This document shows, one piece after another, positions 1 through 7,328 of a stretch of DNA of 64,000 nucleotides. The stretch spans positions 506,501 to 570,500 of the forward strand of contig NZ_JAVJSC010000003.1 of the NCBI RefSeq assembly GCF_040219635.1, in the 5' to 3' direction. Source of the DNA: Pyruvatibacter sp. (GTDB lineage Bacteria > Pseudomonadota > Alphaproteobacteria > CGMCC-115125). Both the position numbers and the translations under genes were made by a program. The notes under the pieces are model-generated. The model saw nothing but the letters and a program-made list of their open reading frames with translations, did not search any database and was not told where the DNA came from. The first letter of the stretch is position 1, and each line of letters opens with the position of its first letter.

Positions 1-573
1 CGCTTCAATCTGGTCAGGCTGCACGGCGGTTTGCGCCAGCGCTGCGTTTGTTTCCGCATCAACCAGCCGCCCATCAATTTCCGTTATCAACCGCAGCGCC
101 GCATCCAGATCGTCAGACCGCGCCAGACCTTCAGTCAGGCTCTGCGCAGCAATGCCGCCCGCAGCCCCGTCGATACCCTCAAGCTTGGCTTCCAGCTCGG
201 CGCGCGCTGTCTGCGCTGCACTCAGTTCGCCGCCCAGCCGGTCAACATCGCGCAGCAATGCCGCAATGCGGGTATCCGCTGCATCAAGTCGCCCCGACAC
301 GTCGCCTGCCGCGACCGGACCAACGCCCGTTGCTACATTGATGAGGCCCGCCTGCCACAATACAGCCGCAAGCAGCGCCGCCCCTACAAAGAACGCCGCA
401 ATCGGTGCAGCAAAGGACATGGCTCCGCCCGAAGAAGCAGAGGCCCCGGCTTTGGGCGCGTCGGTTACGTCTTCGGCGGTGCCGTCAATCACGCGCGCCT
501 TGCGTTTTTCATCGGCCGCAACGTCAGCAGTGCTGTCAGGGGACTTATCGTCAGGGGTATCGGTCGGGCTCAT
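1..573 (-). CDS. Mitofilin-like inner-membrane protein (COG4223), C-terminus cut by window edge
   Basis: The minus-strand frame is open from an ATG at 573 to the window edge (191 codons, no stop). It begins MSPTDTPDDKSPDSTADVAA: about 50 acidic/polar residues, one hydrophobic helix at about 53-75 (FAAPIAAFFVGAALLAAVLW), then a heptad-rich Ala/Leu/Glu/Asp stretch likely to form a coiled coil. One N-terminal helix plus a long periplasmic coiled coil directly after hemD is the usual alphaproteobacterial COG4223 arrangement, a bacterial relative of mitochondrial mitofilin thought to organise the inner membrane. The gap to hemD is 59 bp, so it is probably the third gene of the hemC operon. The family call rests on context and architecture; the conserved C-terminal domain lies outside the window. 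Confidence 0.7.
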   Translation of the reverse strand, partial: MSPTDTPDDKSPDSTADVAADEKRKARVIDGTAEDVTDAPKAGASASSGGAMSFAAPIAAFFVGAALLAAVLWQAGLINVATGVGPVAAGDVSGRLDAADTRIAALLRDVDRLGGELSAAQTARAELEAKLEGIDGAAGGIAAQSLTEGLARSDDLDAALRLITEIDGRLVDAETNAALAQTAVQPDQIEA

Positions 574-632
574 GGGGCGCAAACGCACTTCTGGTTGGGG
601 GTGATACGTCAGGCACGCAGACTAGAAGGGTC

Positions 633-1340
633 TTAGGCTGACAACAAGGCAAGCAGATGACCAATATCGGGCTTTGCCGCCACTTTCACCCGCGCCCCAA
701 ACCCGACAAATGCGGCGGTGGCGACCGCATCTGACAGACAAAAAGCCACGAGGCGCGACGCCTGCGTTCGCAAACCCGCTTCTGTGACCAGAGTTCCAAA
801 CAGCTTGGCTGTGCGTGGCGACAGCAGCAAAACGCCATCCAAACTGCCCCCCGCCAGCGCGAGCCGCGCATTGTCCGGCAGTTCACGGGCGGCACAGGCC
901 ACATACATCACCCGCCGCTCAACGCGATATCCCTCAGCCGCAAGCGCGCCCGACAGGTCTCCCACGGCCTGTTCACCGCACACATGCACAACACGCCCCT
1001 CACCACGTTTCAGTGTCTCGGTGGCAAGCATCGCGAGTGATGTCACATCGCCATGAGCAGTCCTGACATCCTGCCACCCATGGTCGCGGGCAGTCCGCGC
1101 CGTTGCATCACCAACCGCCAGCGCAATGACGCCGGGCGGCGGCTCATGCTGGTGCGCAAAGGCCCGCACACCATTGGCACTTGTAAAAAGCACGGCTGTC
1201 AGGCCACCAAGATCAAGCAGCGTGTCGTGGAACCGAACCTGCATCAGCGGGGCAATAACCGGCTCATGGCCAAGCGCTACAAGCTGCTCTGCAAGTGCCG
1301 AGGCGTCAGGCTCAGGTCGGGTGACAAGCAGCCGCATCAC
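633..1340 (-). CDS. hemD: Uroporphyrinogen-III synthase
   Basis: Cyclises hydroxymethylbilane to uroporphyrinogen III in cytoplasmic haem/tetrapyrrole synthesis. The 235-residue product opens MMRLLVTRPEPDASALAEQL, the typical HemD start (LVTRP..A..LA..L), and carries the family's late LLLSPRTAKLF segment. HemD proteins diverge strongly, so much of the confidence comes from the position right after hemC. The GTG at 1340 and the ATG at 1337 are both possible starts; both overlap the hemC TGA (TGATG), implying translational coupling. Length is normal for the family. Confidence 0.93.
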   Translation of the reverse strand: MMRLLVTRPEPDASALAEQLVALGHEPVIAPLMQVRFHDTLLDLGGLTAVLFTSANGVRAFAHQHEPPPGVIALAVGDATARTARDHGWQDVRTAHGDVTSLAMLATETLKRGEGRVVHVCGEQAVGDLSGALAAEGYRVERRVMYVACAARELPDNARLALAGGSLDGVLLLSPRTAKLFGTLVTEAGLRTQASRLVAFCLSDAVATAAFVGFGARVKVAAKPDIGHLLALLSA

Positions 1341-2284
1341 GCCATGTTAGCGACAAAATCCGCGCCCGCATCCTGTTTGATCCTGCGCCCCGCCTCAGTG
1401 CCCATCGCCAGCGCGTCCGCCGCTGGGGCCGTGCCTGCAAACCTGAACGCCTGCGACCCGTCTTCCGCCAGCAACACCGCCGTGAGTGTCACCTGCCCGT
1501 CTGCACCCAGCACGGCATGGCCACCAATGGGGGTGCGGCACGTGCCATCAAGTTCCGCCAGCATTGCCCGCTCACACGAAACGCAAAGGGCTGTGGTGGC
1601 ATCGTCAAGTGCTGCAACAGCAGCCAGCACATCAGTGGCGTCACGCCTGACTTCAATGCCGATGGCCCCCTGACCAACGGCGGAAATCATCTCCGGCGCA
1701 TCCAGCAGACACGTCACCTGATCCGCCATGCCCAGCCGGTTAAGCCCCGCCAGCGCCAGCATGGTGCCGTGCACCTCGCCGCGTGCCAGCTTGGCCAGCC
1801 GGGTCTGCACATTGCCGCGAAAGTTGATGATGCTGACATCAGGCCGCATCGCCTTTATTTGTGCGCCACGCCGCAACGATGCGGTGCCCACCACCGCGCC
1901 CTGCGGCAATTCACGCGGATGCGCCGCCACCGGGCTTATCCATGCATCGCGCGTGTCTTCGCGCGGCAATATGGCGGCAATCTCGAACATGTCCGCGATG
2001 ACCGTCTCAACATCCTTCATGGAGTGAACGGCCATATCAATGTCTCCGGCGTTGAGTGCCGTTTCCAGTTCAACGGCAAACAACCCCTTGCCGCCAATCT
2101 CTGCAAGCGGGCGCGACTGTTCCTTGTCGCCGGTCGTCACAATCGGCACGATTTCAACCGCTGTTTGCGCCAGCCCGTGCGCGGCGCGCAGAAGGTCTGC
2201 CACCTCATTGGCCTGCACCAGCGCCAGCGGACTGCCGCGGGTGCCTATGCGCAGGGGGGTGTCGGGAGAAAATACAGCAGCCAT
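1337..2284 (-). CDS. hemC: Porphobilinogen deaminase (hydroxymethylbilane synthase)
   Basis: Polymerises four porphobilinogens into hydroxymethylbilane, the step before HemD. The 315-residue protein shows IGTRGSPLALVQA near residue 13, HSMKD near 87, GTASLRRGAQ near 133 and the dipyrromethane-cofactor cysteine, C249, in DGTCRTPIGG. Length is normal. It is transcribed divergently from tsaD across about 65 bp, a conserved alphaproteobacterial arrangement, and overlaps hemD by a few bases. A small oddity is HSMKDVET where most homologues have HSMKDVPT. Confidence 0.97.
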   Translation of the reverse strand: MAAVFSPDTPLRIGTRGSPLALVQANEVADLLRAAHGLAQTAVEIVPIVTTGDKEQSRPLAEIGGKGLFAVELETALNAGDIDMAVHSMKDVETVIADMFEIAAILPREDTRDAWISPVAAHPRELPQGAVVGTASLRRGAQIKAMRPDVSIINFRGNVQTRLAKLARGEVHGTMLALAGLNRLGMADQVTCLLDAPEMISAVGQGAIGIEVRRDATDVLAAVAALDDATTALCVSCERAMLAELDGTCRTPIGGHAVLGADGQVTLTAVLLAEDGSQAFRFAGTAPAADALAMGTEAGRRIKQDAGADFVANMA

Positions 2285-2348
2285 GACGCCTCGATACCGG
2301 CCCGGCCTAACCGCACGGACCTCAAAAAAATTGCTTTATGCAGCGCGC

Positions 2349-3449
2349 ATGGATAGCACATCAAACCCTATGGCCAATGCACACCCAGCGCCGCGCGACT
2401 TTACCGTTTTAGGCATTGAAACAAGCTGCGACGAAACCGCCGTATCCGTTGTGCGCGGACGCCCCGGTGTGCCCGGCGACATTCGCTCAAATCTTGTCCT
2501 GTCACAGTTTGACGACCACGCCCCCTATGGCGGCGTCGTGCCGGAAATAGCCGCCCGCGCCCATATCGATCATCTGGATTCGCTGGTCGCCGCCGCCCTG
2601 CGCGAAGCAGACATGCCCCTTGGCGACGTGGATGCGGTTGCCGCCACCGCGGGCCCCGGCCTTGTCGGCGGGCTGATGGTGGGGCTCGTCACCGGCAAGG
2701 CACTGGCCTTTGCGGCAAAAAAGCCGTTTGTGGCGGTCAATCATCTTGAAGCCCATGCGCTGACGGCGCGGCTGGTGGCAGCAACGCCGTTTCCCTATCT
2801 GGTGTTGCTGGTGTCGGGCGGACACTCACAGCTTCTGGAAGCTCGCGGCGTCGGCGAATATCGCCTGCTGGGCACCACCCTGGACGATGCTGTGGGCGAA
2901 GCCTTCGACAAGACGGCAAAGCTCATGGGGCTTGGCTACCCCGGCGGGCCGCACGTGGAAAAATGGGCTTTGAAGGGCAACGCAACGCGCTTTGACCTGC
3001 CGCGCCCGATGAAAGGTCGTGCGGGTGCGGACTTTTCATTTGCCGGCCTCAAAACCGCCCTGCGCCAGACCGTCACCAAACTGGTGCCGCTCACCCGGAC
3101 AGACCTGGCAGACGCCGCCGCTTCGTTTCAGATGGCCGTCGCAGACACCATCGAAGACCGCACCCGCAACGCCATGCAGATGATGCGCGATGCCAACGGT
3201 CTGTCAGATATACTACCTATTGTGGTGGCGGGCGGCGTTGCGTCCAACAAGGCGCTTAGAGCGCGGCTTGAAACGCTGGCGCTGGCGGAAGGCTTTACCC
3301 TTATCGCGCCGCCCTTGCCCCTGTGCACCGACAACGCCGCCATGATTGCCTGGGCCGGCATCGAACGCCTCGCCCTTGGCCACACCGACAGCCTCGCAAC
3401 AGGCCCCCGCGCCCGCTGGCCCCTCGCTGATCTCGACATGCACCCCTAA
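2349..3449 (+). CDS. tsaD: tRNA N6-adenosine threonylcarbamoyltransferase TsaD
   Basis: Transfers the threonylcarbamoyl group to A37 of ANN-decoding tRNAs, together with TsaB/TsaE. The sequence has the ASKHA-type start VLGIETSCDETAVSVV, PEIAARAHIDHL, the metal-binding HLEAH (H132 and H136 from this start), FSFAGLKTALRQ and the C-terminal LCTDNAAMIAWAG with the metal-binding Asp. The open frame runs upstream to 2040, but that part overlaps hemC antisense and is not conserved-looking; ATG 2349 (366 aa) or ATG 2370 (359 aa) are the plausible starts. Neither has a clear ribosome-binding site. Confidence 0.96.
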   Translation: MDSTSNPMANAHPAPRDFTVLGIETSCDETAVSVVRGRPGVPGDIRSNLVLSQFDDHAPYGGVVPEIAARAHIDHLDSLVAAALREADMPLGDVDAVAATAGPGLVGGLMVGLVTGKALAFAAKKPFVAVNHLEAHALTARLVAATPFPYLVLLVSGGHSQLLEARGVGEYRLLGTTLDDAVGEAFDKTAKLMGLGYPGGPHVEKWALKGNATRFDLPRPMKGRAGADFSFAGLKTALRQTVTKLVPLTRTDLADAAASFQMAVADTIEDRTRNAMQMMRDANGLSDILPIVVAGGVASNKALRARLETLALAEGFTLIAPPLPLCTDNAAMIAWAGIERLALGHTDSLATGPRARWPLADLDMHP

Positions 3450-3485
3450 CTCCCGTTGTGCTGAAAAGGACTGACCGGCGAGCGG

Positions 3486-3506
3486 ATCCCGGATCAAGTC
3501 CGGGAT
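3486..3506. repeat. Perfect 21-bp palindrome of the CCCGGATCAAGTCCGGG family
   Basis: ATCCCGGA and TCCGGGAT flank a TCAAG loop, 37 bp after the tsaD stop. The core recurs at 9149-9163 and 63727-63743, with degraded copies at 31607-31617 and in the opposite arms of the long hairpins at 9082 and 31538. This is a dispersed, probably non-autonomous palindromic repeat. Confidence 0.8.
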
Positions 3507-3522
3507 GAAGGGTGTTTGAGAT

Positions 3523-3553
3523 AAAAAATGGGACCGCACTTTCATGCGGCCCC
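3523..3553 (-). terminator. Intrinsic terminator for the minus-strand mini-protein unit
   Basis: Read on the minus strand, a nine-pair GC-rich stem with one internal mismatch (GGGGCCGCA against TGCGGTCCC, six-base loop) is followed by ATTTTTTAT. It lies about 175 bp beyond the stop of the 46-residue ORF and has the U-tract only on the minus strand. It therefore fits the end of the 4047-3729 transcript rather than tsaD. Confidence 0.65.
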
Positions 3554-3619
3554 AGTTGGAAACCCTGCACTTTGGGTCCGGGGATGAGGACCGGGTGCGG
3601 GGAGGAAGGTCTTGCGACC

Positions 3620-3672
3620 GCCGACCACTGTCGGCGCTCGCCTGCGAAAACATGCCGCCGACCACTGTCGGC
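3620..3672. repeat. Two direct copies of a 16-bp palindrome, 37 bp apart
   Basis: GCCGACCACTGTCGGC occurs at 3620-3635 and 3657-3672; each copy is itself an inverted repeat (GCCGAC/GTCGGC). They lie in the 3' untranslated part of the mini-protein unit, between its last stop (3729) and its terminator. They could be protein-binding sites or RNA stem-loops. Confidence 0.75.
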
Positions 3673-3728
3673 GCAACAGCAAACATGCGCAGCGCCCGGA
3701 GAGGAGGAACGGGCACCGCACAGTTTCG

Positions 3729-3869
3729 CTAGATAATGTTTGCCGCCTGCGCCACAAGCGCCACCACGTAGCCTGCAAGCACGAGCGAGCCGACGAACAG
3801 GCTTGCCTTGACACTCAGCGGCGTGGGGAGGAGTTCGGGGAGGTGGGTCTGTTGAGATGCGTTGGTCAT
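3729..3869 (-). CDS. 46-residue single-helix membrane protein
   Basis: The product is 46 residues: a polar head (MTNASQQTHLPELLPTPLSV), then one hydrophobic helix of about 20 residues (ASLFVGSLVLAGYVVALVAQ) and a short tail ending AANII. A GGAG ten bases upstream of the ATG at 3869 supports this start over the upstream in-frame codons. It follows a 39-residue gene of similar layout by 58 bp, shares its promoter/operator and ends before the terminator at 3553-3523. No family is recognised. A role as a membrane peptide under the control of the adjacent TetR protein is inference. Confidence 0.6.
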   Translation of the reverse strand: MTNASQQTHLPELLPTPLSVKASLFVGSLVLAGYVVALVAQAANII

Positions 3870-3927
3870 ATCAAAATCTCCGGTTTGTATCGTGAGGTAT
3901 CTCGCAGGGACACAGTTGTTGGCGTGC

Positions 3928-4047
3928 CTAAACAAGCACGCCGCGGGTCATCACCTCTGCGATCAGGGCGATGGCATAAACCGCGACGGCAACCACAGGG
4001 AGGTGGCGGCTGATCGGGCTTGAAAGTCTGAGTGCGGCGTAAGTCAT
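3928..4047 (-). CDS. 39-residue single-helix membrane protein (short ORF)
   Basis: The ATG at 4047 is preceded by a strong ribosome-binding site (GGAGGGCATCCC before the ATG). The 39 residues start MTYAALRLSSPISRHLPVVA, contain one hydrophobic helix (VVAVAVYAIALIAEVM) and stop at TAG 3928. Length, one helix near the C-terminal half and a polar head match the neighbouring 46-residue protein, so they may be distant paralogues or partner subunits. It is the first gene after the 24-bp palindromic operator candidate. No homologue is recognised; that it is really a gene is inferred from the ribosome-binding site and the hydrophobicity pattern. Confidence 0.55.
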   Translation of the reverse strand: MTYAALRLSSPISRHLPVVAVAVYAIALIAEVMTRGVLV

Positions 4048-4163
4048 GGGATGCCCTCCGGATGGTCCTTCGTACTCATGTCCGCGCCCCTGAAATGTCT
4101 GTCAGGGCCTGAGGCGAACACCACCGGACAACACCGCCCGGCACAATCGATATAGGAGCACTC

Positions 4164-4200
4164 TAAATAGAAAACAATGAACGTTTTGCAAAATGTTCAT
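4164..4200 (-). promoter_or_regulatory. Candidate TetR operator overlapping a minus-strand promoter
   Basis: Positions 4177-4200 form a 24-bp near-perfect palindrome: ATGAAC at one end, GTTCAT at the other, TTTTGCAAAA in the middle, with only one mismatched symmetric pair. On the minus strand TTGCAA (4191-4186) and TATTTA (4169-4164) are spaced 16 bp, a plausible -35/-10 pair, so a bound repressor would block transcription of the two mini-proteins. The TetR gene ends only 190 bp away. The rest of the 4048-4391 gap contains no gene that I can see. Confidence 0.65.
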
Positions 4201-4391
4201 TTTTAGAGACAATCGGAAAAAGACCGTAAGGCATTGATATGTATCACATAATGGAAAAAGCATCGCGGCGCTGAAAATGGACCACGGTGGTCCGCACAGC
4301 TTTTTTCGGGGGAATGCCGGTTTTTTGCCCCAACCCGCACCCTGCCGTCGCCATAGGCAGATGGCCGCAAAATCACCGCCAGGCGGACGGG

Positions 4392-5036
4392 TTAAACTGA
4401 CTGGCGGGCCGGATCCGCGCCGCCGCTCTTGCCACCGACAAACAGCGTACGGTCGGGGCACAGGCCACCCAGCACCAGGTCAAACACCCCGGCAAGTTCG
4501 CGTTCCAGATTATCCAGGGTCAGCCGCGACCAAAGCTGCGGATAGCTGAACTTCATGGTCGCCGATTGAATCATCTCGGCGGTGAACTGCACATCGTTGG
4601 TGGCAAACTCGCCCAGCTCGCGGCCATTGGCGATGATTTCCATCATGATCTGGCGCTCGCGCTCGAGCATATCGTTGGAAAACTGCGGCCGCTCCGCAGA
4701 CACTGTCTGCGCCAGCTCGATGATCTTCGGGTCTTTTTCAAGATTGGTGTAGGTCATCCGCAGCTTGCCGAACAAATAGTCCCGCATCGCCTGGGTGGCG
4801 GTCTTGCCCGGCGAGCGAATGGCACGGGCCAGTTCGTTCATGGTTTCAAGCGACGCCTTGCGGGCAATCTCCTCAGCCAGATCGAGCTTGCCTTCAAAAA
4901 ACCGGTACAGATTGCCCGGAGACATATCGCAGTCGCGGGCAATCTCGGCCATTGTGGTTTTGCCATAGCCATAGTGGAGAAACCGCTCACGCGCTGCCTC
5001 CAGTATGGCGTCCCTGATGTCGTCTTTTTCTTTCAT
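4392..5036 (-). CDS. TetR/AcrR family transcriptional regulator
   Basis: The 214-residue product begins MKEKDDIRDAILEAARERFL and has the TetR helix-turn-helix YGKTTMAEIARDCDMSPGNLYRFFEGK at about 24-50. A ligand-binding helical domain follows (PQFSNDMLERERQIMMEIIANG). The upstream in-frame extension to 5216 overlaps gpsA antisense, so ATG 5036 is used. It lies on the same strand as, and upstream of, the two mini-membrane-protein genes, with the palindrome at 4177-4200 as its likely operator. Its start is only about 24-66 bp from that of gpsA, so gpsA's promoter must lie in or near this gene. The ligand is unknown. Confidence 0.92.
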   Translation of the reverse strand: MKEKDDIRDAILEAARERFLHYGYGKTTMAEIARDCDMSPGNLYRFFEGKLDLAEEIARKASLETMNELARAIRSPGKTATQAMRDYLFGKLRMTYTNLEKDPKIIELAQTVSAERPQFSNDMLERERQIMMEIIANGRELGEFATNDVQFTAEMIQSATMKFSYPQLWSRLTLDNLERELAGVFDLVLGGLCPDRTLFVGGKSGGADPARQSV

Positions 5037-5059
5037 GTGTCTGAGTGTAGAGAGCGCGG

Positions 5060-6118
5060 GTGAATAATCAACGAACCATTCAATCGGAACAAACCCGATC
5101 CGTGCAAAAAGTTTCCGTAATCGGCGCAGGCGCATGGGGCACAGCACTGGCCAGCGTGGCAGCCCGCGCCGGACGCGACGTAACGCTATGGGCCTATGAA
5201 CCGGACGTGGCCGCAAGCATCACCAGCGCCCACGAGAACAAAATGTACCTGAGCGGTGTCCCGCTGGACCCGACGATCAAAGCCACCAGCGATCTGGCGC
5301 AGGCTGTGTCCGGCTGTGACGCCCTTCTGCTGGTGTGCCCTGCACAGGCGCTGCGTGCCGTGACAACAAACCTCGCTCCGCATCTGCCTGACAACACGCC
5401 GGTTGCTGTGTGCGCCAAGGGTATTGAGCAATCCTCCGGCAAGCTGATGACGCAGGTGCTGGATGAAACTTTGCCGCGCGCAATTCCCGCAGTGCTGTCC
5501 GGCCCGTCATTTGCCGCTGACGTGGCGCGCGGCCTGCCGACGGCTGTGACACTTGCGTGTGCCGACGAAAAAACCGGCACTGCGCTGATAGACGCCATCG
5601 GCATCACAACGTTCAGGCCCTATCTGGCGGATGATCTGCTGGGCGCGGAACTTGGCGGCTCGGTCAAAAACGTGCTCGCCATCGCCTGCGGCATTGTGGA
5701 AGGCAAACAACTTGGCGCGTCTGCGGCAGCCGCCTTAACTGCCCGCGGCTTCGCCGAACTCACCCGCCTTGGCGTTGCCCTTGGCGCACGGCCTGAAACA
5801 CTGGCGGGTCTGTCGGGCCTTGGCGACCTCATTCTCACCTGCGGTTCACGTCAAAGCCGCAACATGTCTCTGGGTGCAGCACTGGGCGAAGGGCGCACGC
5901 TGTCAGACGTGCTGGGCGAGCGGGTGTCCGTTGCCGAAGGCGTGGCGACAGCCCCCGCCGTTGTGGCGCTGGCAAAAAGCGTTGGCGTTGAAATGCCCAT
6001 CTGCGAAGCTGTGGCGTCCGTCGTTGCTGGAGATACCAGCGTTGACGACGCCATCACCGCATTGCTTTCAAGGCCGTTCAAGCGTGAAAGCAGCACCCAG
6101 AGCCAAACCAGCAACTAG
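5060..6118 (+). CDS. gpsA: Glycerol-3-phosphate dehydrogenase [NAD(P)+]
   Basis: Reduces dihydroxyacetone phosphate to sn-glycerol-3-phosphate, the phospholipid backbone. It shows the Rossmann motif VIGAGAWGTALA, then VCAKGIE, GPSFAADVARGLPTAVT, the catalytic Lys in GGSVKNVLAIACG, and LSGLGDLILTC. From GTG 5060 the product is 352 aa; GTG 5102 (MQKVSVIGAGAWG, 338 aa) gives a more typical N-terminus. The stop TAG shares CTAG with the stop of the convergent gene at 6115. In many alphaproteobacteria gpsA lies close behind tsaD; here about 1.6 kb of TetR/mini-protein DNA separates them. Confidence 0.96.
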   Translation: MNNQRTIQSEQTRSVQKVSVIGAGAWGTALASVAARAGRDVTLWAYEPDVAASITSAHENKMYLSGVPLDPTIKATSDLAQAVSGCDALLLVCPAQALRAVTTNLAPHLPDNTPVAVCAKGIEQSSGKLMTQVLDETLPRAIPAVLSGPSFAADVARGLPTAVTLACADEKTGTALIDAIGITTFRPYLADDLLGAELGGSVKNVLAIACGIVEGKQLGASAAAALTARGFAELTRLGVALGARPETLAGLSGLGDLILTCGSRQSRNMSLGAALGEGRTLSDVLGERVSVAEGVATAPAVVALAKSVGVEMPICEAVASVVAGDTSVDDAITALLSRPFKRESSTQSQTSN

Positions 6119-6534
6119 TCTTTGGCCGGTCGCCACATCGGCCCGACGATCAGCAGCAACACCAGCACGTTCCACAGAACGTTCGGCCACGCGCCTGACG
6201 CATATGAGCCTGCGCTGTCGAGAACAAACCAGGCAAGCGCGCCCGTGAGCACAGACTTGCGAACGCCTTCGGGGGCCAGATCATAGACCCACACCGACAG
6301 GCACCAGATCATGACACCCCAGCCGAGCAGAAACCCGCCCAGCAAGGCCGACATGAAGTGCATGGTCGGCCCCTCATAGGCCTGCGCGCCATCCACCGGC
6401 CAGTCCAGCACATCAAGCGCCAAACGGGCGGGCTCTGAGTACTCCGGCATGGTTGCCAGAAAAGCGATCGGGCCGAAGGACGCGATTACGAAGGCTGAAA
6501 TCTTCAGCCAGAACTTGTGTGTTGCATGTGACAT
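6115..6534 (-). CDS. Hypothetical four-helix membrane protein
   Basis: The 139-residue product begins MSHATHKFWLKISAFVIASF and has about four membrane segments: ISAFVIASFGPIAFL, MHFMSALLGGFLLGWGVMIW, VLTGALAWFVLDSAGSY and VLWNVLVLLLIVGPMW. An AGGAG six bases before ATG 6534 fixes the start, so the longer upstream frame is not used. It is convergent with gpsA and shares a CTAG stop with it. No enzyme motif is seen; I do not recognise the family with confidence. Confidence 0.75.
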   Translation of the reverse strand: MSHATHKFWLKISAFVIASFGPIAFLATMPEYSEPARLALDVLDWPVDGAQAYEGPTMHFMSALLGGFLLGWGVMIWCLSVWVYDLAPEGVRKSVLTGALAWFVLDSAGSYASGAWPNVLWNVLVLLLIVGPMWRPAKD

Positions 6535-6714
6535 GGTTTCTCCTGTGTCTTGCCGCCCAAGCCTACTTCCTGCGTGGCACTTGAGCGCGCCTGCACATTC
6601 GCAATGTTTAGACCCATTTATGCACCGACCAACGCAAATCTGCGCTTCCTTGCGCCTGCGCCACTCCTCGCGCATCTTGCAGCGCACGCCCACTTACATC
6701 ACAGGACAGTCTTC

Positions 6715-6993
6715 ATGCTTTTTGCGCTTACCTGCATCGACAAACCCGACAGCGAACCCCTGCGCCTCGCCAACCGGGACGCTCACCTTGCCTATTGGGG
6801 CGAGACCGGCGTTGTGAAACTCGGCGGCCCGTTCACGAGCGATGACGGCGCGCACATGGAAGGCTCGTTTCTGGTGATTGACGTTGAGAGCCGCACCGAG
6901 GCCGAACGCCTGCAGGCCGCCGACCCCTACCAGACCGCCGGCCTGTTTGCCCGCACCGACATTCGTGGCTGGAAATGGCTGTTGGGAAACTAG
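6715..6993 (+). CDS. YciI-like protein (first of a tandem pair)
   Basis: This 92-residue dimeric alpha/beta-barrel-type protein begins MLFALTCIDKPDSEPLRLAN and has the YciI hallmarks: RxxHLAYW near residue 24, LGGPFTSDDG, a GSFLVIDVESRTEAERL strand-helix, ADPYQTAGLF and a WKW near the C-terminus. YciI proteins are small and their function is largely unknown. The next gene is a paralogue starting 3 bp after this stop. The longer in-frame upstream region lacks features, so ATG 6715, after a short GGA site, is chosen. Confidence 0.85.
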   Translation: MLFALTCIDKPDSEPLRLANRDAHLAYWGETGVVKLGGPFTSDDGAHMEGSFLVIDVESRTEAERLQAADPYQTAGLFARTDIRGWKWLLGN

Positions 6994-6995
6994 CC

Positions 6996-7328
6996 ATGGC
7001 ATCGACCGACCGGCTATGGATCGTGCTGGGCACTGACTATCCGGACAACACCACAAAGCGCATGGCCGCCCGGCCGCATCATCTGGCTTACTGGCAAGAC
7101 ATGCACGATACCAATGGCCGCGCCGTGTTGCAGATGGGCGGACCGGTAACGGATGACGCAGGTGACACCATGATCGGGTCTATGTTCGTAATACGCGCAC
7201 CAGACATCGCCACAGCACGCGCTCTGTTAACCGACGACCCCTACGTGACACACGGCGTATTCGAAACATATGAAATCAGGCCATGGAAATGGCTGGTTGG
7301 AACACCTGACAGCGGAGTGACCCCGTAA
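6996..7328 (+). CDS. YciI-like protein (second of a tandem pair)
   Basis: The 110-residue paralogue of the preceding gene begins MASTDRLWIVLGTDYPDNTT. It keeps the same order of motifs: RPHHLAYW, LQMGGPVTDDAG, GSMFVIRAPDIATARALL, DDPYVTHGVF and RPWKWLVG. Its TAA overlaps the ATG of the EVE-domain gene (TAATG), indicating translational coupling and a three-gene operon. The two copies may form a heterodimer; that is inference. Confidence 0.82.
   Translation: MASTDRLWIVLGTDYPDNTTKRMAARPHHLAYWQDMHDTNGRAVLQMGGPVTDDAGDTMIGSMFVIRAPDIATARALLTDDPYVTHGVFETYEIRPWKWLVGTPDSGVTP

Noticed and set aside
31..641. Several plus-strand frames at the left edge
   Set aside because: The minus-strand frame has a membrane helix and coiled-coil pattern, a proper start at 573 and the expected hemD context, so the plus-strand frames are shadows.
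2040..2348. N-terminal extension of tsaD
   Set aside because: These 103 codons overlap hemC antisense and add nothing conserved; the TsaD domain begins after 2370.
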